The notes under the pieces: model-generated
Told to the model about the DNA's origin: nothing
The model's database searches: none
The model's input: only the letters and a program-made list of their open reading frames with translations
Shown: in pieces, positions 56,520 through 64,000 of the stretch
Layout of the letters: every line of letters starts with the position of its first letter
Position numbering within the stretch: position 1 is the stretch's first letter
Position numbers and translations under genes: made by a program
NCBI RefSeq assembly: GCF_014268445.2
Contig: NZ_CP077089.1
Coordinates: forward strand, 4,819,501-4,883,500
Direction of reading: 5' to 3'
Source: Pseudomonas tensinigenes
GTDB lineage: Bacteria; Pseudomonadota; Gammaproteobacteria; Pseudomonadales; Pseudomonadaceae
Length of the DNA: 64,000 bases

Positions 56520-57731
56520 ATGCAGTTCAGCAAATCGAACAAGCTCGCCAACGTCTGCTACGACATTCGCGGCCCGGTGCTCAAGCACGCCAAACGACTG
56601 GAAGAGGAAGGCCAGCGCATCCTCAAGCTGAACATCGGCAACCCGGCGCCGTTTGGTTTCGAAGCGCCGGACGAAATTCTTCAGGATGTGATCCGCAACC
56701 TGCCGACCGCGCAAGGCTACAGCGACTCCAAAGGCCTGTTCAGCGCGCGCAAAGCGGTGATGCAGTACTACCAGCAAAAGAATGTCGAAGGTGTCGGCAT
56801 CGAAGACATCTACCTGGGCAACGGCGTGTCCGAGCTGATCGTGATGTCGCTGCAGGCGCTGCTCAACAATGGCGACGAAGTGCTGGTGCCAGCCCCGGAC
56901 TATCCGCTGTGGACCGCCGCCGTCAGCCTCGCCGGCGGTAATGCCGTGCATTACCTGTGCGACGAAGGTGCCGACTGGTTCCCGGATCTGGCCGACATCA
57001 AGGCCAAGATCACCCCGAACACCAAAGCCATGGTGATCATCAATCCGAACAACCCGACCGGCGCGGTGTATTCGAAGGAAGTGTTGTTGGGCATGCTGGA
57101 AATCGCCCGTGCGCACAACCTGGTGGTGTTCTCCGACGAGATCTACGACAAGATTCTGTACGACGATGCCGTGCACATCTGCACCGCGTCGCTGGCGCCA
57201 GACCTGCTGTGCCTGACCTTCAACGGTTTGTCGAAGTCGTACCGCGTGGCCGGTTTCCGCTCTGGCTGGATCGCCATCTCCGGGCCGAAACACAATGCGC
57301 AGAGCTACATCGAAGGCATCGACATGCTGGCCAACATGCGCCTGTGTGCCAACGTGCCGAGCCAGCATGCGATCCAGACCGCATTGGGCGGCTACCAGAG
57401 CATCAATGATCTGGTGCTGCCACAGGGTCGCTTGCTGGAACAGCGCAACCGCACCTGGGAGTTGCTCAACGACATTCCGGGCGTGAGTTGCGTCAAGCCG
57501 ATGGGCGCGCTGTACGCGTTCCCGAAAATCGACCCGAAGGTCTGCCCGATCCACAACGACGAGAAATTCGTCCTCGACCTGCTGCTCTCCGAGAAGCTGC
57601 TGGTGGTGCAGGGTACGGCCTTCAACTGGCCGTGGCCGGATCACTTCCGCGTGGTTACCCTGCCTCGCGTCGATGATCTGGAAATGGCCATCGGTCGTAT
57701 CGGCAACTTCCTCAAGTCCTACCGCCAGTAA
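56520..57731 (+). CDS. alaA: Alanine aminotransferase AlaA (glutamate-pyruvate)
   Basis: The 403-residue PLP enzyme of fold type I has the motif VIINPNNPTGAVYSKE, the PLP-binding Lys in NGLSKSYRVAGFRSGW, and the C-terminal HFRVVTLPRVDDL. Length matches E. coli AlaA (405). ATG 56520 (MQFSKSNKLANVCYDIRG) is the family start; the frame is open further upstream. It makes alanine from pyruvate and glutamate in the cytosol. Confidence 0.95.
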   Translation: MQFSKSNKLANVCYDIRGPVLKHAKRLEEEGQRILKLNIGNPAPFGFEAPDEILQDVIRNLPTAQGYSDSKGLFSARKAVMQYYQQKNVEGVGIEDIYLGNGVSELIVMSLQALLNNGDEVLVPAPDYPLWTAAVSLAGGNAVHYLCDEGADWFPDLADIKAKITPNTKAMVIINPNNPTGAVYSKEVLLGMLEIARAHNLVVFSDEIYDKILYDDAVHICTASLAPDLLCLTFNGLSKSYRVAGFRSGWIAISGPKHNAQSYIEGIDMLANMRLCANVPSQHAIQTALGGYQSINDLVLPQGRLLEQRNRTWELLNDIPGVSCVKPMGALYAFPKIDPKVCPIHNDEKFVLDLLLSEKLLVVQGTAFNWPWPDHFRVVTLPRVDDLEMAIGRIGNFLKSYRQ

Positions 57732-58034
57732 CTGGCCAGTAGTGCGCAACGGGCAAACGTTGCGCACTGTCTGATTCAGCAACACTTCTGCGTTCCGCCT
57801 CTGCGCACGCCTTCTACACTTGCGATTCGTACCGTTTACCTGCGTCCAGCGTAATGGCGACGGGTCGCGGCTGGTCGTCATCCCTATCGGTATCTGTCGT
57901 GGGAAATGTGCCTGGCACCAAAGAAATCGCTGTAGGACACAGTTTGAAATAGTCACTCAGTTGAATAGCCCGGTGCAGCACCTTATATACCCCGCAGTAC
58001 GCTACATCTTTAGCTTGAGGAGATTTCTACAACC
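57732..58034 (+). other. alaA-htpX intergenic region
   Basis: The roughly 300 bases hold the htpX promoter (57961-57989) and an otherwise unremarkable spacer. A TGAGGAG ribosome site lies at 58016-58022. Confidence 0.5.
57961..57989 (+). promoter_or_regulatory. htpX promoter, vegetative with heat-shock-like features
   Basis: TTGAAT, a 17-bp spacer, TATATA: good for sigma-70. The same stretch also resembles a sigma-32 promoter (TTGAA, then CACCTTATATA). It is about 45 bp upstream of the htpX start codon. Dual recognition is inference. Confidence 0.6.
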
Positions 58035-58922
58035 ATGATGCGCATCCTGCTGTTTTTGGCCACTAACCTGGCGGTCGTGCTGATAGCCAGCATCACCCTG
58101 AGCCTGTTCGGCTTCAACGGGTTCATGGCGGCCAACGGGGTTGATCTCGACCTTAGTCAGCTGCTGGTTTTCTGTGCGGTCTTTGGTTTTGCCGGCTCGC
58201 TGTTCTCGCTATTCATCTCCAAGTGGATGGCGAAGATGAGCACCGGTACCCAGATCATCAGCCAGCCACGTACCCGGCATGAGCAATGGCTGCTGCAAAC
58301 CGTCGAGCAACTGTCCCGCGAAGCCGGGATCAAGATGCCCGAAGTCGGTATTTTCCCGGCCTATGAAGCGAACGCGTTCGCCACCGGCTGGAACAAGAAC
58401 GACGCGCTGGTCGCGGTCAGCCAGGGCTTGCTCGAGCGTTTCTCACCCGATGAAGTGAAAGCCGTACTGGCCCACGAAATCGGTCACGTGGCCAATGGCG
58501 ACATGGTTACGCTGGCGCTGATCCAGGGCGTGGTGAACACCTTCGTGATGTTCTTTGCGCGGATCATCGGCAACTTCGTCGACAAGGTCATCTTCAAGAA
58601 CGAAGAAGGTCAGGGCATCGCTTACTACGTGGCGACCATTTTCGCCGAACTGGTACTGGGTATTCTGGCCAGTGCGATCGTCATGTGGTTCTCGCGCAAG
58701 CGCGAATTCCGTGCCGACGAAGCCGGCGCACGTCTGGCCGGCACCAGCGCGATGATCGGCGCACTGCAACGCCTGCGCGCCGAACAGGGCCTGCCGGTGC
58801 ACATGCCGGACACCCTGAACGCCTTTGGCATCAACGGTGGCATCAAACAGGGCTTCGCCCGCATGTTCATGAGCCACCCGCCGCTGGAAGAGCGTATCGA
58901 CGCGCTGCGTCGTCGCGGTTGA
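58035..58922 (+). CDS. htpX: Membrane zinc metalloprotease HtpX
   Basis: HtpX degrades damaged inner-membrane proteins together with FtsH. The 295-residue protein has two N-terminal membrane helices, the zinc site HEIGH in [15 protein letters not shown], the third ligand Glu in [14 protein letters not shown], two further membrane segments, and the C-terminal [16 protein letters not shown]. Start ATG 58035. Confidence 0.97.
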   Translation: MMRILLFLATNLAVVLIASITLSLFGFNGFMAANGVDLDLSQLLVFCAVFGFAGSLFSLFISKWMAKMSTGTQIISQPRTRHEQWLLQTVEQLSREAGIKMPEVGIFPAYEANAFATGWNKNDALVAVSQGLLERFSPDEVKAVLAHEIGHVANGDMVTLALIQGVVNTFVMFFARIIGNFVDKVIFKNEEGQGIAYYVATIFAELVLGILASAIVMWFSRKREFRADEAGARLAGTSAMIGALQRLRAEQGLPVHMPDTLNAFGINGGIKQGFARMFMSHPPLEERIDALRRRG

Positions 58923-58944
58923 TCTGACCGGTGTAAACATGAAG

Positions 58945-58972
58945 AAGGCCCGCAGTGATGCGGGCCTTTTTT
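58945..58972 (+). terminator. Terminator of htpX
   Basis: AAGGCCCGCAGTGATGCGGG forms a strong hairpin (GGCCCGCA/TGCGGGCC) with a run of six T, 22 bp after the stop. Confidence 0.92.
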
Positions 58973-59000
58973 GTTCCTGCCAATAATGGATTGTTGTTGA

Positions 59001-59085
59001 TGGCCTCTTCGCGAGCAGGCTCGCTCCCACACGGGTCCTGCGAACCCCCATCCAATGTGGGAGCGAGCCTGCTCGCGAAGAGGCC
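59001..59085. repeat. Inverted pair of REP elements
   Basis: CTTCGCGAGCAGGCTCGCTC (59007) and its reverse complement (59062-59081) face each other across a 30-bp spacer. This is the common P. fluorescens-group REP doublet, the substrate of RAYT-type transposases. It lies between htpX and tpm. Confidence 0.92.
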
Positions 59086-59103
59086 GGCACAGTCAGCAAA
59101 AAA

Positions 59104-59751
59104 CTATCGGGAAGAAACGCGGTAAACCCGCTCCTCCAGCCGCGTCACGCCAGCCTGCAAGAACTTCCCGCTCTCACTCAGCACATCCTGCTCTTCCAAT
59201 ACCTCCACCTGCCAGACACCCCCCAGCAACCGCTGCACTTCATCATCCCCCACCGCAAACGGCGGCCCGGGCATCTGCGCCTGATTGTAATCCAGCGTAA
59301 TCAGCAACCCTTGCACACCCTGCGGGAGGATCTGCTGAAGATGTGCCGCATAGCGCTCACGCATTGGCGCCGGCAAGGCAATCAGTGCTGCGCGATCGTA
59401 CAACGCGGTGCAATCGGCCACATCGCTCGCCGTCAGCGCAAAAAAGTCCCCGCACCACAACTCGAAGGCATCGCTGCGATAGACCTTGAACGCGCCTTTC
59501 TCGCTGATCTGCGGCTGCACCTGATGCTCACTGAAAAAGTTCTCGACGGCTTTTTCCGACAGTTCGATCCCGAGCACGCGATGACCGCGCCCGGCCAGCC
59601 ACGCCAGATCCAGACTTTTCCCACACAAAGGCACAAGCACCCGCGCCGATGCCGGGGCCGCCCAGTGCCGCTGCAGATACGGGTTCACCTCGGGCAGATG
59701 AAAACCAATCTGCCCCGAAGCCCACTTCTTGTGCCAAAACTCAGGCTGCAT
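59104..59751 (-). CDS. tpm: Thiopurine S-methyltransferase
   Basis: The 215-residue SAM-dependent methyltransferase begins [20 protein letters not shown] and has the family motifs [17 protein letters not shown] (SAM-binding loop) and [15 protein letters not shown]. In Pseudomonas, Tpm is linked to tellurite and selenium methylation. The length fits the family. Confidence 0.95.
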   Translation of the reverse strand: MQPEFWHKKWASGQIGFHLPEVNPYLQRHWAAPASARVLVPLCGKSLDLAWLAGRGHRVLGIELSEKAVENFFSEHQVQPQISEKGAFKVYRSDAFELWCGDFFALTASDVADCTALYDRAALIALPAPMRERYAAHLQQILPQGVQGLLITLDYNQAQMPGPPFAVGDDEVQRLLGGVWQVEVLEEQDVLSESGKFLQAGVTRLEERVYRVSSR

Positions 59752-59854
59752 GTATCACTCCCAATAATTCGATCAAAAAGCATCAAAACTTATATTAGAT
59801 TTAGATCAGTGAACTGACTGAAGATGAGTTCATCTTAACGCTCAGGAACCCATC

Positions 59855-60622
59855 ATGTTTCCCAGCCTGTTTATTTCCCATGGTTCGCCCATGCTGGCGC
59901 TGGAGCCCGGCGCCAGTGGCCCGGCGCTGGCGCGTCTGGCCGCCGAATTACCGAAACCCAAAGCCATCGTGATTGTTTCTGCGCATTGGGAAAGCCACGA
60001 ACTGCTCGTCAGCAGCCATGCGCAACCGGAAACCTGGCACGACTTCGGTGGCTTTCCGCGTGCATTGTTTGAAGTGCAGTACCCGGCGCCGGGTGATCCG
60101 CAGTTGGCCGCTGAGGTGGCCGATCTGTTGACTGCCAATAATCTGCCAGCACGCCTCGATCCGCAGCGTCCGTTCGATCACGGTGTCTGGGTACCGTTGT
60201 CGCTGATGTACCCGCAAGCAGATATCCCGGTGGTGCAGGTCTCCCTGCCGAGTCGCGCTGGCCCGGCGCTGCAAACCCGGGTCGGCCGCGCGCTGGCGAG
60301 TCTGCGTGATCAGGGCATTTTGCTGATCGGCTCCGGCAGCATCACCCACAACCTGCGCGAACTGGACTGGCACGCCGGCCCCGAGAGCGTTGAGCCGTGG
60401 GCGCGGGATTTCCGTGACTGGGTGATCGAGAAGCTGGCGGCCGGCGATGAAGCAGCGCTGCATGATTATCGCCAGCAGGCACCAAATGCAGTGCGTAGCC
60501 ATCCGAGTGATGAGCATTTGTTGCCGCTGTATTTTGCCCGGGGTGCGGGTGGTGAGTTCAGCGTGGAGCATAAAGGCTTCACGATGGGTGCGTTAGGGAT
60601 GGACATCTATCGCTTTGGTTAA
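59855..60622 (+). CDS. LigB-family extradiol dioxygenase (DODA/YgiD-like)
   Basis: The 255-residue enzyme has the metal-ligand histidines of the DODA/YgiD group: FISHGSPMLALE, VSAHWESHEL, DHGVWVPLSLMYPQ and GSGSITHNLRELDW. E. coli YgiD is a 4,5-DOPA-extradiol dioxygenase; the physiological substrate here is unknown. Start ATG 59855 with AGGAACCC upstream. Confidence 0.9.
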   Translation: MFPSLFISHGSPMLALEPGASGPALARLAAELPKPKAIVIVSAHWESHELLVSSHAQPETWHDFGGFPRALFEVQYPAPGDPQLAAEVADLLTANNLPARLDPQRPFDHGVWVPLSLMYPQADIPVVQVSLPSRAGPALQTRVGRALASLRDQGILLIGSGSITHNLRELDWHAGPESVEPWARDFRDWVIEKLAAGDEAALHDYRQQAPNAVRSHPSDEHLLPLYFARGAGGEFSVEHKGFTMGALGMDIYRFG

Positions 60623-60626
60623 AAGC

Positions 60627-60705
60627 AAAAGATCGCAGCCTTCGGCAGCTCCTACATTTGGAATGCGTTCCCTCTGTAGGAGCTGCCGAAGGCTGCGATC
60701 TTTTT
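60627..60705. repeat. Inverted repeat, second REP class
   Basis: AAAAGATCGCAGCCTTCGGC and its mirror around GCCGAAGGCTGCGATCTTTT, with tails AGCTCCTACA/TGTAGGAGCT, form a near-perfect 30-bp inverted pair. This is another widespread P. fluorescens intergenic repeat; its T-run may also terminate the dioxygenase transcript. Confidence 0.9.
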
Positions 60706-60720
60706 ATCTTTCAGGCAGAC

Positions 60721-60753
60721 AAAAAAAATCCCCGAACCAGTCGGGGATTTTTT
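60721..60753 (-). terminator. Terminator of the DEAD-box helicase gene
   Basis: AAAATCCCCGA and TCGGGGATTTT form the stem around ACCAG, with runs of A and T on both sides. It lies 29 bp beyond the helicase stop (minus strand). Confidence 0.9.
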
Positions 60754-60781
60754 ATGTTCGATCAATCAGCCCAAGGGCGGA

Positions 60782-62455
60782 TCAATCTTCGCGATAGCGA
60801 CGCAGTTTCAGCTGCTTACCGGCAACGCGAGTGTCCTTCAGTTTGGTCAGGAGTTTGTCCAGACCATCTTCCGGCAGCTCGACGAGGCTGAAGCTGTCAC
60901 GCACCTGGATGCGACCGATCGCTTCACGGGCCAGACCGCCTTCGTTGAGGATGGCGCCCAGCAGGTTTTTCGCAGCGATACCGTCACGCGCGCCCAGCGC
61001 GGTACGGCAACGAGCACGGCCTTCGCCCAGAGGCATTGGCGCGCGACGCTCGCGGTCACCACGATCAGGACGATCACCGGTGCGCTCAGGACGGTCGCCA
61101 CGCGGTGCGTTGTTCGGCACCAGTGGACGTTCCTTCTCGATCGCCGCCAGGTTCAGCGCTTGACCGTTGGTGGCTTTGCGCAGCAGCGCAGCAGCCAGGG
61201 CACGCGGGGTGCAACCGATGTCTGCAGTCAGACGATCGAGCAGCTCACCGTGAGTCGACTCGGCATCAGCAACCAGCGGCGACAGGCTGTTGGTCAGTTT
61301 CTTGATGCGCGCATCGAGAACAGCTTGAGCGTCCGGCAGGCGTACTTCAGCAACTTTCTGACCGGTTACACGCTCGATCACTTGCAGCATGCGGCGCTCA
61401 CGTGGAGTCACCAGCAGCAGTGCACGACCTTCGCGACCAGCACGGCCGGTACGGCCGATACGGTGAACGTAGGACTCTGGGTCGTACGGCATGTCAACGT
61501 TGAACACGTGAGTGATGCGCGGAACGTCCAGACCACGAGCGGCAACGTCGGTCGCAACAACGATGTCCAGACGGCCGTCTTTCAGCGAGTCGATGACGCG
61601 CTCACGCTGGTTCTGGGCGATGTCACCGTTCAGCGCCGCGGCTTTGTAGCCTTTGGCGTCGAGGGCGCTGGCCAGATCCAGGGTCGCTTGCTTGGTGCGC
61701 ACGAACATGATCAGAGCGTCGAAGTCTTCCACTTCCAGCAAGCTGAGAACGGCCGAAGTCTTCTGGTCAGCGTGAACCAACAGGTGAGCCTGTTCGATCG
61801 CGGTAACGGTCTGGGTCTTGGTCTGGATCTTCACGTGTTGCGGATCGCGCAGATGGCGTTCGGCAATGGCGCGGATCGACTGCGGCAGGGTAGCCGAGAA
61901 CAAAACGGTCTGACGGGTCGCTGGCAGAGCCTTGAAGATGACTTCCAGGTCATCCATGAAGCCCAGTTTCAACATTTCGTCAGCTTCGTCGAGAACCAGG
62001 TGGTTCACGGTCGACAGAACTTTTTCGTCACGACGCAGGTGGTCGCACAGACGGCCCGGAGTGGCGACAACGATCTGTGCGCCATTACGGATTGCTTTCA
62101 GCTGTGGGCCCATAGGCGCGCCGCCGTAAACGGCCACAACGGTAACGCCCGGCATTTGCTTGGCGTAGGTTTCGAAAGCGGTTGCTACTTGCAGCGCCAA
62201 CTCACGAGTTGGCGCCAGGATCAGGGCTTGCGGTTCGCGCTTGGCAGGATCGATGCGGTGCAGGATAGGCAGTGCGAACGCGGCGGTTTTACCGGTACCG
62301 GTTTGCGCCTGGCCAATCATGTCCTGGCCGGCCATGATGATCGGGATCGATTGCTGCTGAATCGCCGAAGGCTCTTCGTAGCCGGTCGCTGCGACGGCTG
62401 CAAGAATATTCGGGTTAAGATTAAAAGCGGCGAATCCGCCGGTTTCCTGGGTCAT
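60782..62455 (-). CDS. deaD: DEAD-box ATP-dependent RNA helicase, DeaD/CsdA-like
   Basis: The 557-residue helicase contains the Q motif (GYEEPSAIQQQSIPIIMAGQ), Walker A (QTGTGKTAAFALP), the PTRELA motif, DEADEMLKLGF, SAT (LFSATLPQSI), and HRIGRTGRAGREGRALLL in the second RecA domain. The C-terminus has a DbpA-like RNA-binding fold (RVAGKQLKLRR) after an Arg/Asp-rich linker, as in CsdA. It remodels structured RNA, especially in ribosome assembly at low temperature. ATG 62455 (MTQETGGFAAFNL) is the family start. Confidence 0.95.
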   Translation of the reverse strand: MTQETGGFAAFNLNPNILAAVAATGYEEPSAIQQQSIPIIMAGQDMIGQAQTGTGKTAAFALPILHRIDPAKREPQALILAPTRELALQVATAFETYAKQMPGVTVVAVYGGAPMGPQLKAIRNGAQIVVATPGRLCDHLRRDEKVLSTVNHLVLDEADEMLKLGFMDDLEVIFKALPATRQTVLFSATLPQSIRAIAERHLRDPQHVKIQTKTQTVTAIEQAHLLVHADQKTSAVLSLLEVEDFDALIMFVRTKQATLDLASALDAKGYKAAALNGDIAQNQRERVIDSLKDGRLDIVVATDVAARGLDVPRITHVFNVDMPYDPESYVHRIGRTGRAGREGRALLLVTPRERRMLQVIERVTGQKVAEVRLPDAQAVLDARIKKLTNSLSPLVADAESTHGELLDRLTADIGCTPRALAAALLRKATNGQALNLAAIEKERPLVPNNAPRGDRPERTGDRPDRGDRERRAPMPLGEGRARCRTALGARDGIAAKNLLGAILNEGGLAREAIGRIQVRDSFSLVELPEDGLDKLLTKLKDTRVAGKQLKLRRYRED

Positions 62456-62877
62456 GGGTCTGCCTCTAAGTGCATCCGCAAAGACCCATGCTCCAAAGCT
62501 GCGCATGCCGTGTTGAGACTCAAGAGTCGCCCTGGCAGCTTTGTCGGCGGGGATTTGCGAAAACGAATGAATGAAAAAAAGAATCGTCCGGGAAGAGCCC
62601 GCAATGCGGACGTGCAGCCGAAGCTGACTTCGGGAAATGCGCTACCTAAACGCGGCCCGGTTAAAGGCCGGCGCGCACTATACCGGATTTTGCCCAAAAA
62701 GGGAGCTTTTTTTATCGTCAAAATACCTGTGTCACCGCTGTGTAACGGGGTTTTGCGGATAATCGCGCCAAGGTCTATTTTTCAAAGGCCCGGCCCTGCG
62801 GGCGATGACGCTTAAACGATTCATCGATGTGCGGCATACCGCCGCTGCACCCGCCCTTCCCGCCTGAGGATTTCGCC
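62456..62877. other. Leader of deaD and promoter region of the crotonase gene
   Basis: About 420 bases without a gene. deaD/csdA mRNAs in other bacteria have long leaders that respond to cold. The 62690-62770 part has T-rich promoter-like stretches. The crotonase frame is open back to 62827 but without a better start. No riboswitch signature is recognised. Confidence 0.45.
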
Positions 62878-63669
62878 ATGAATCAGCCCTGCCCCGGCCG
62901 CGTCAGCCGTGAACGTCGTGGTCACGTCCATCTGATTGGCCTGGATCGAGCGGCCAAGCGCAATGCTTTCGACCTCGACCTGCTCAATGAACTCAGCCTG
63001 GCCTATGGCGAGTTCGAGGCCGACAGTGAAGCGCGGGTCGCGGTGGTGTTCGGCCATGGCGAGCACTTTACCGCTGGTCTGGATCTGGTCAGCGCCAGCG
63101 GCGCACTCGCTGAAGGCTGGCAGGTTCCGACCGGCGGATGCGACCCGTGGGGTGTTTTCGTCGGACCACGGGTGAGCAAACCGGTGATTGTCGCCGCGCA
63201 AGGTTATTGCCTGACCATTGGTATCGAGTTGATGCTGGCCGCCGACATTAACCTGTGCGCGAGCAATACCCGCTTCGCGCAAATGGAAGTGCAGCGTGGG
63301 ATTTTTCCTTTTGGTGGCGCGACTTTACGTTTTCAGCAGATCGCCGGTTGGGGCAATGCGATGCGCTGGTTGCTGACCGGCGATGAGTTCGATGCGCACG
63401 AGGCGTTGCACTTGGGGTTGGTGCAGGAAGTGATGGCCAGTGAGGATTTGCTGCCACGGGCGATTGAGTTGGCCGAGCGGATTGCCCGGCAGGCGCCATT
63501 GGGGGTGCAGGCGACGTTGATGTCGGCGCGGCAGGCTCGGTATGAGGGTGAGACCGCGGCGGCGCAGGCGTTGCCAGCACTGGTGAAAAAGTTGTTGGCC
63601 AGTGAGGATGCCAAGGAGGGGGTGCGGTCGCTGGTGGAGCGGCGTCCTGGCATTTTCAAAGGGATCTGA
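62878..63669 (+). CDS. Crotonase/enoyl-CoA hydratase family protein
   Basis: The 263-residue protein has the crotonase fold: oxyanion-hole segments KRNAFDLDLLNEL and HFTAGLDLVSASG, then KPVIVAAQGYCLTIGIELML and ADINLCASNTRFAQMEVQRG. The Glu at the catalytic position lies in VQRGIFPFGG. ATG 62878 (MNQPCPGRVSRE) is preceded by TGAGGA. The reaction and substrate are undetermined. Confidence 0.92.
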   Translation: MNQPCPGRVSRERRGHVHLIGLDRAAKRNAFDLDLLNELSLAYGEFEADSEARVAVVFGHGEHFTAGLDLVSASGALAEGWQVPTGGCDPWGVFVGPRVSKPVIVAAQGYCLTIGIELMLAADINLCASNTRFAQMEVQRGIFPFGGATLRFQQIAGWGNAMRWLLTGDEFDAHEALHLGLVQEVMASEDLLPRAIELAERIARQAPLGVQATLMSARQARYEGETAAAQALPALVKKLLASEDAKEGVRSLVERRPGIFKGI

Positions 63670-63689
63670 AATTTTCACAGGTTATCGAC

Positions 63690-63760
63690 CCTCTTCGCGA
63701 GCAGGCTCGCTCCCACAGGGAAATGCATTCCAATGTGGGAGCGAGCCTGCTCGCGAAGGG
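63690..63760. repeat. Inverted pair of REP elements
   Basis: The same REP unit as at 59001 (CTTCGCGAGCAGGCTCGCTC) with its inverted partner (GAGCGAGCCTGCTCGCGAAG) 26 bp away, between two convergent genes. Confidence 0.92.
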
Positions 63761-63775
63761 GCCATCACAGATGCC

Positions 63776-64000
63776 TCAGGTGGCCGGGCGAATACTGTTG
63801 ATCAACGACTGCAACGAATACCCCAACCGCGGCGCCAGCGCTTCGGCCCGGGCAGTCAGCGCCTGCATGTCCAGCACCTGATCGAGATCCGCCGGGACAA
63901 TCAGAATCACATTGCCCTCCTTCACCGGCAGCTCCCAGTAATGCCGGTGATAGAGCCCACGCAACAACGCCGCGCCCAACGGCTTGCCATCATCGGTGGC
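63776..64000 (-). CDS. C-terminal part of an unidentified protein (cut by the window edge)
   Basis: 74 codons are visible (ATDDGKPLGAALLRGLYHRH, LIVPADLDQVLDMQALT, ending NSIRPAT). The frame is open to the window end, so the start is outside. An internal ATG is unlikely to be the true start. I do not recognise the family. Confidence 0.6.
   Translation of the reverse strand, partial: ATDDGKPLGAALLRGLYHRHYWELPVKEGNVILIVPADLDQVLDMQALTARAEALAPRLGYSLQSLINSIRPAT

Noticed and set aside
56415..57956. A 513-codon frame opposite alaA
   Set aside because: It is a shadow of the aminotransferase gene, His/Gln/Val-rich without recognisable motifs.
61160..62815. A 551-codon open frame opposite the DEAD-box helicase
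   Set aside because: It is antisense to a gene with all helicase motifs and has no domain of its own.

Overview
The window is chromosomal DNA of a Pseudomonas, most likely of the P. fluorescens group. The evidence is the core gene orders (yegS, moeA-moaB, mobA; ohrR, gpx, msrB, alaA, htpX, tpm), the GC-rich codon use, the paired REP elements of the cgagcaggctcgctcccac type, and a perfect LexA box. About 27 kb in the middle (16846-43737) is foreign; both flanks are core chromosome.

Left core (1-16845): the start of a cheV gene, an Hpt-like protein, a NarX/NarL-type histidine kinase and regulator pair, the lipid kinase yegS, molybdenum cofactor genes (moeA, moaB, mobA), a small lipoprotein, an RluA-type pseudouridine synthase, an SOS-controlled small protein, a glutaredoxin-like protein, a Kef-type antiporter, an ammonium channel, a three-gene ElaB/YqjD-YqjE envelope operon, an EAL phosphodiesterase and a dGTPase.

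Island (16846-43737): an 11-bp direct repeat (TTGATTATGAA) marks both ends. The right copy contains the start codon of a BvgA/EvgA-type regulator, so the element entered exactly at the 5' end of that gene and separated it from its native upstream DNA. Without its transposon cargo the element is about 14.3 kb. It has a P4-type tyrosine integrase, an AT-rich repeat region that may be an origin, a serine resolvase, a rightward operon of phage-like genes (HTH protein, Gln-rich protein, a 1116-aa internal-virion-like protein, a scaffold-like protein and small proteins), a membrane protein, a lipoprotein, an SF3 helicase/primase and AlpA. No capsid, portal, large terminase or tail gene is visible. 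This is the layout expected of a phage satellite rather than a prophage, and I recognise no described family.

Inside it lies a complete Tn5053/Tn402-family mercury transposon (19391-31995) with 25-bp terminal repeats and a perfect 5-bp target duplication (GCAAG). It sits 66 bp upstream of the element's own resolvase gene, as expected of these 'res-site hunters'. It carries tniABQR and two mer modules of different ancestry. The intact one is merR-T-P-A-G-B with a merD broken by one amber codon. The second is merR, the mer promoter, a merA tail, merB, merD, merE and a shrunken urf2; merT, merP and most of merA are deleted, so the promoter now lies next to merB. A tnpT-like fragment separates the modules, and the two merR genes share a 240-bp identical block. 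Together they predict inducible resistance to inorganic and organic mercury, including phenylmercury.

Right core (43733-64000): the BvgAS/EvgAS-like pair, a dCache-GAF-HD-GYP protein, free-Met-sulfoxide reductase, an AAA ATPase, a hybrid histidine kinase, a peroxide-defence cluster (ohrR, gpx, msrB) with a clear OhrR-type operator, alaA, htpX behind a heat-shock-like promoter, tpm, a DODA-type dioxygenase, a DEAD-box helicase with a long leader, a crotonase, and a truncated gene at the edge.
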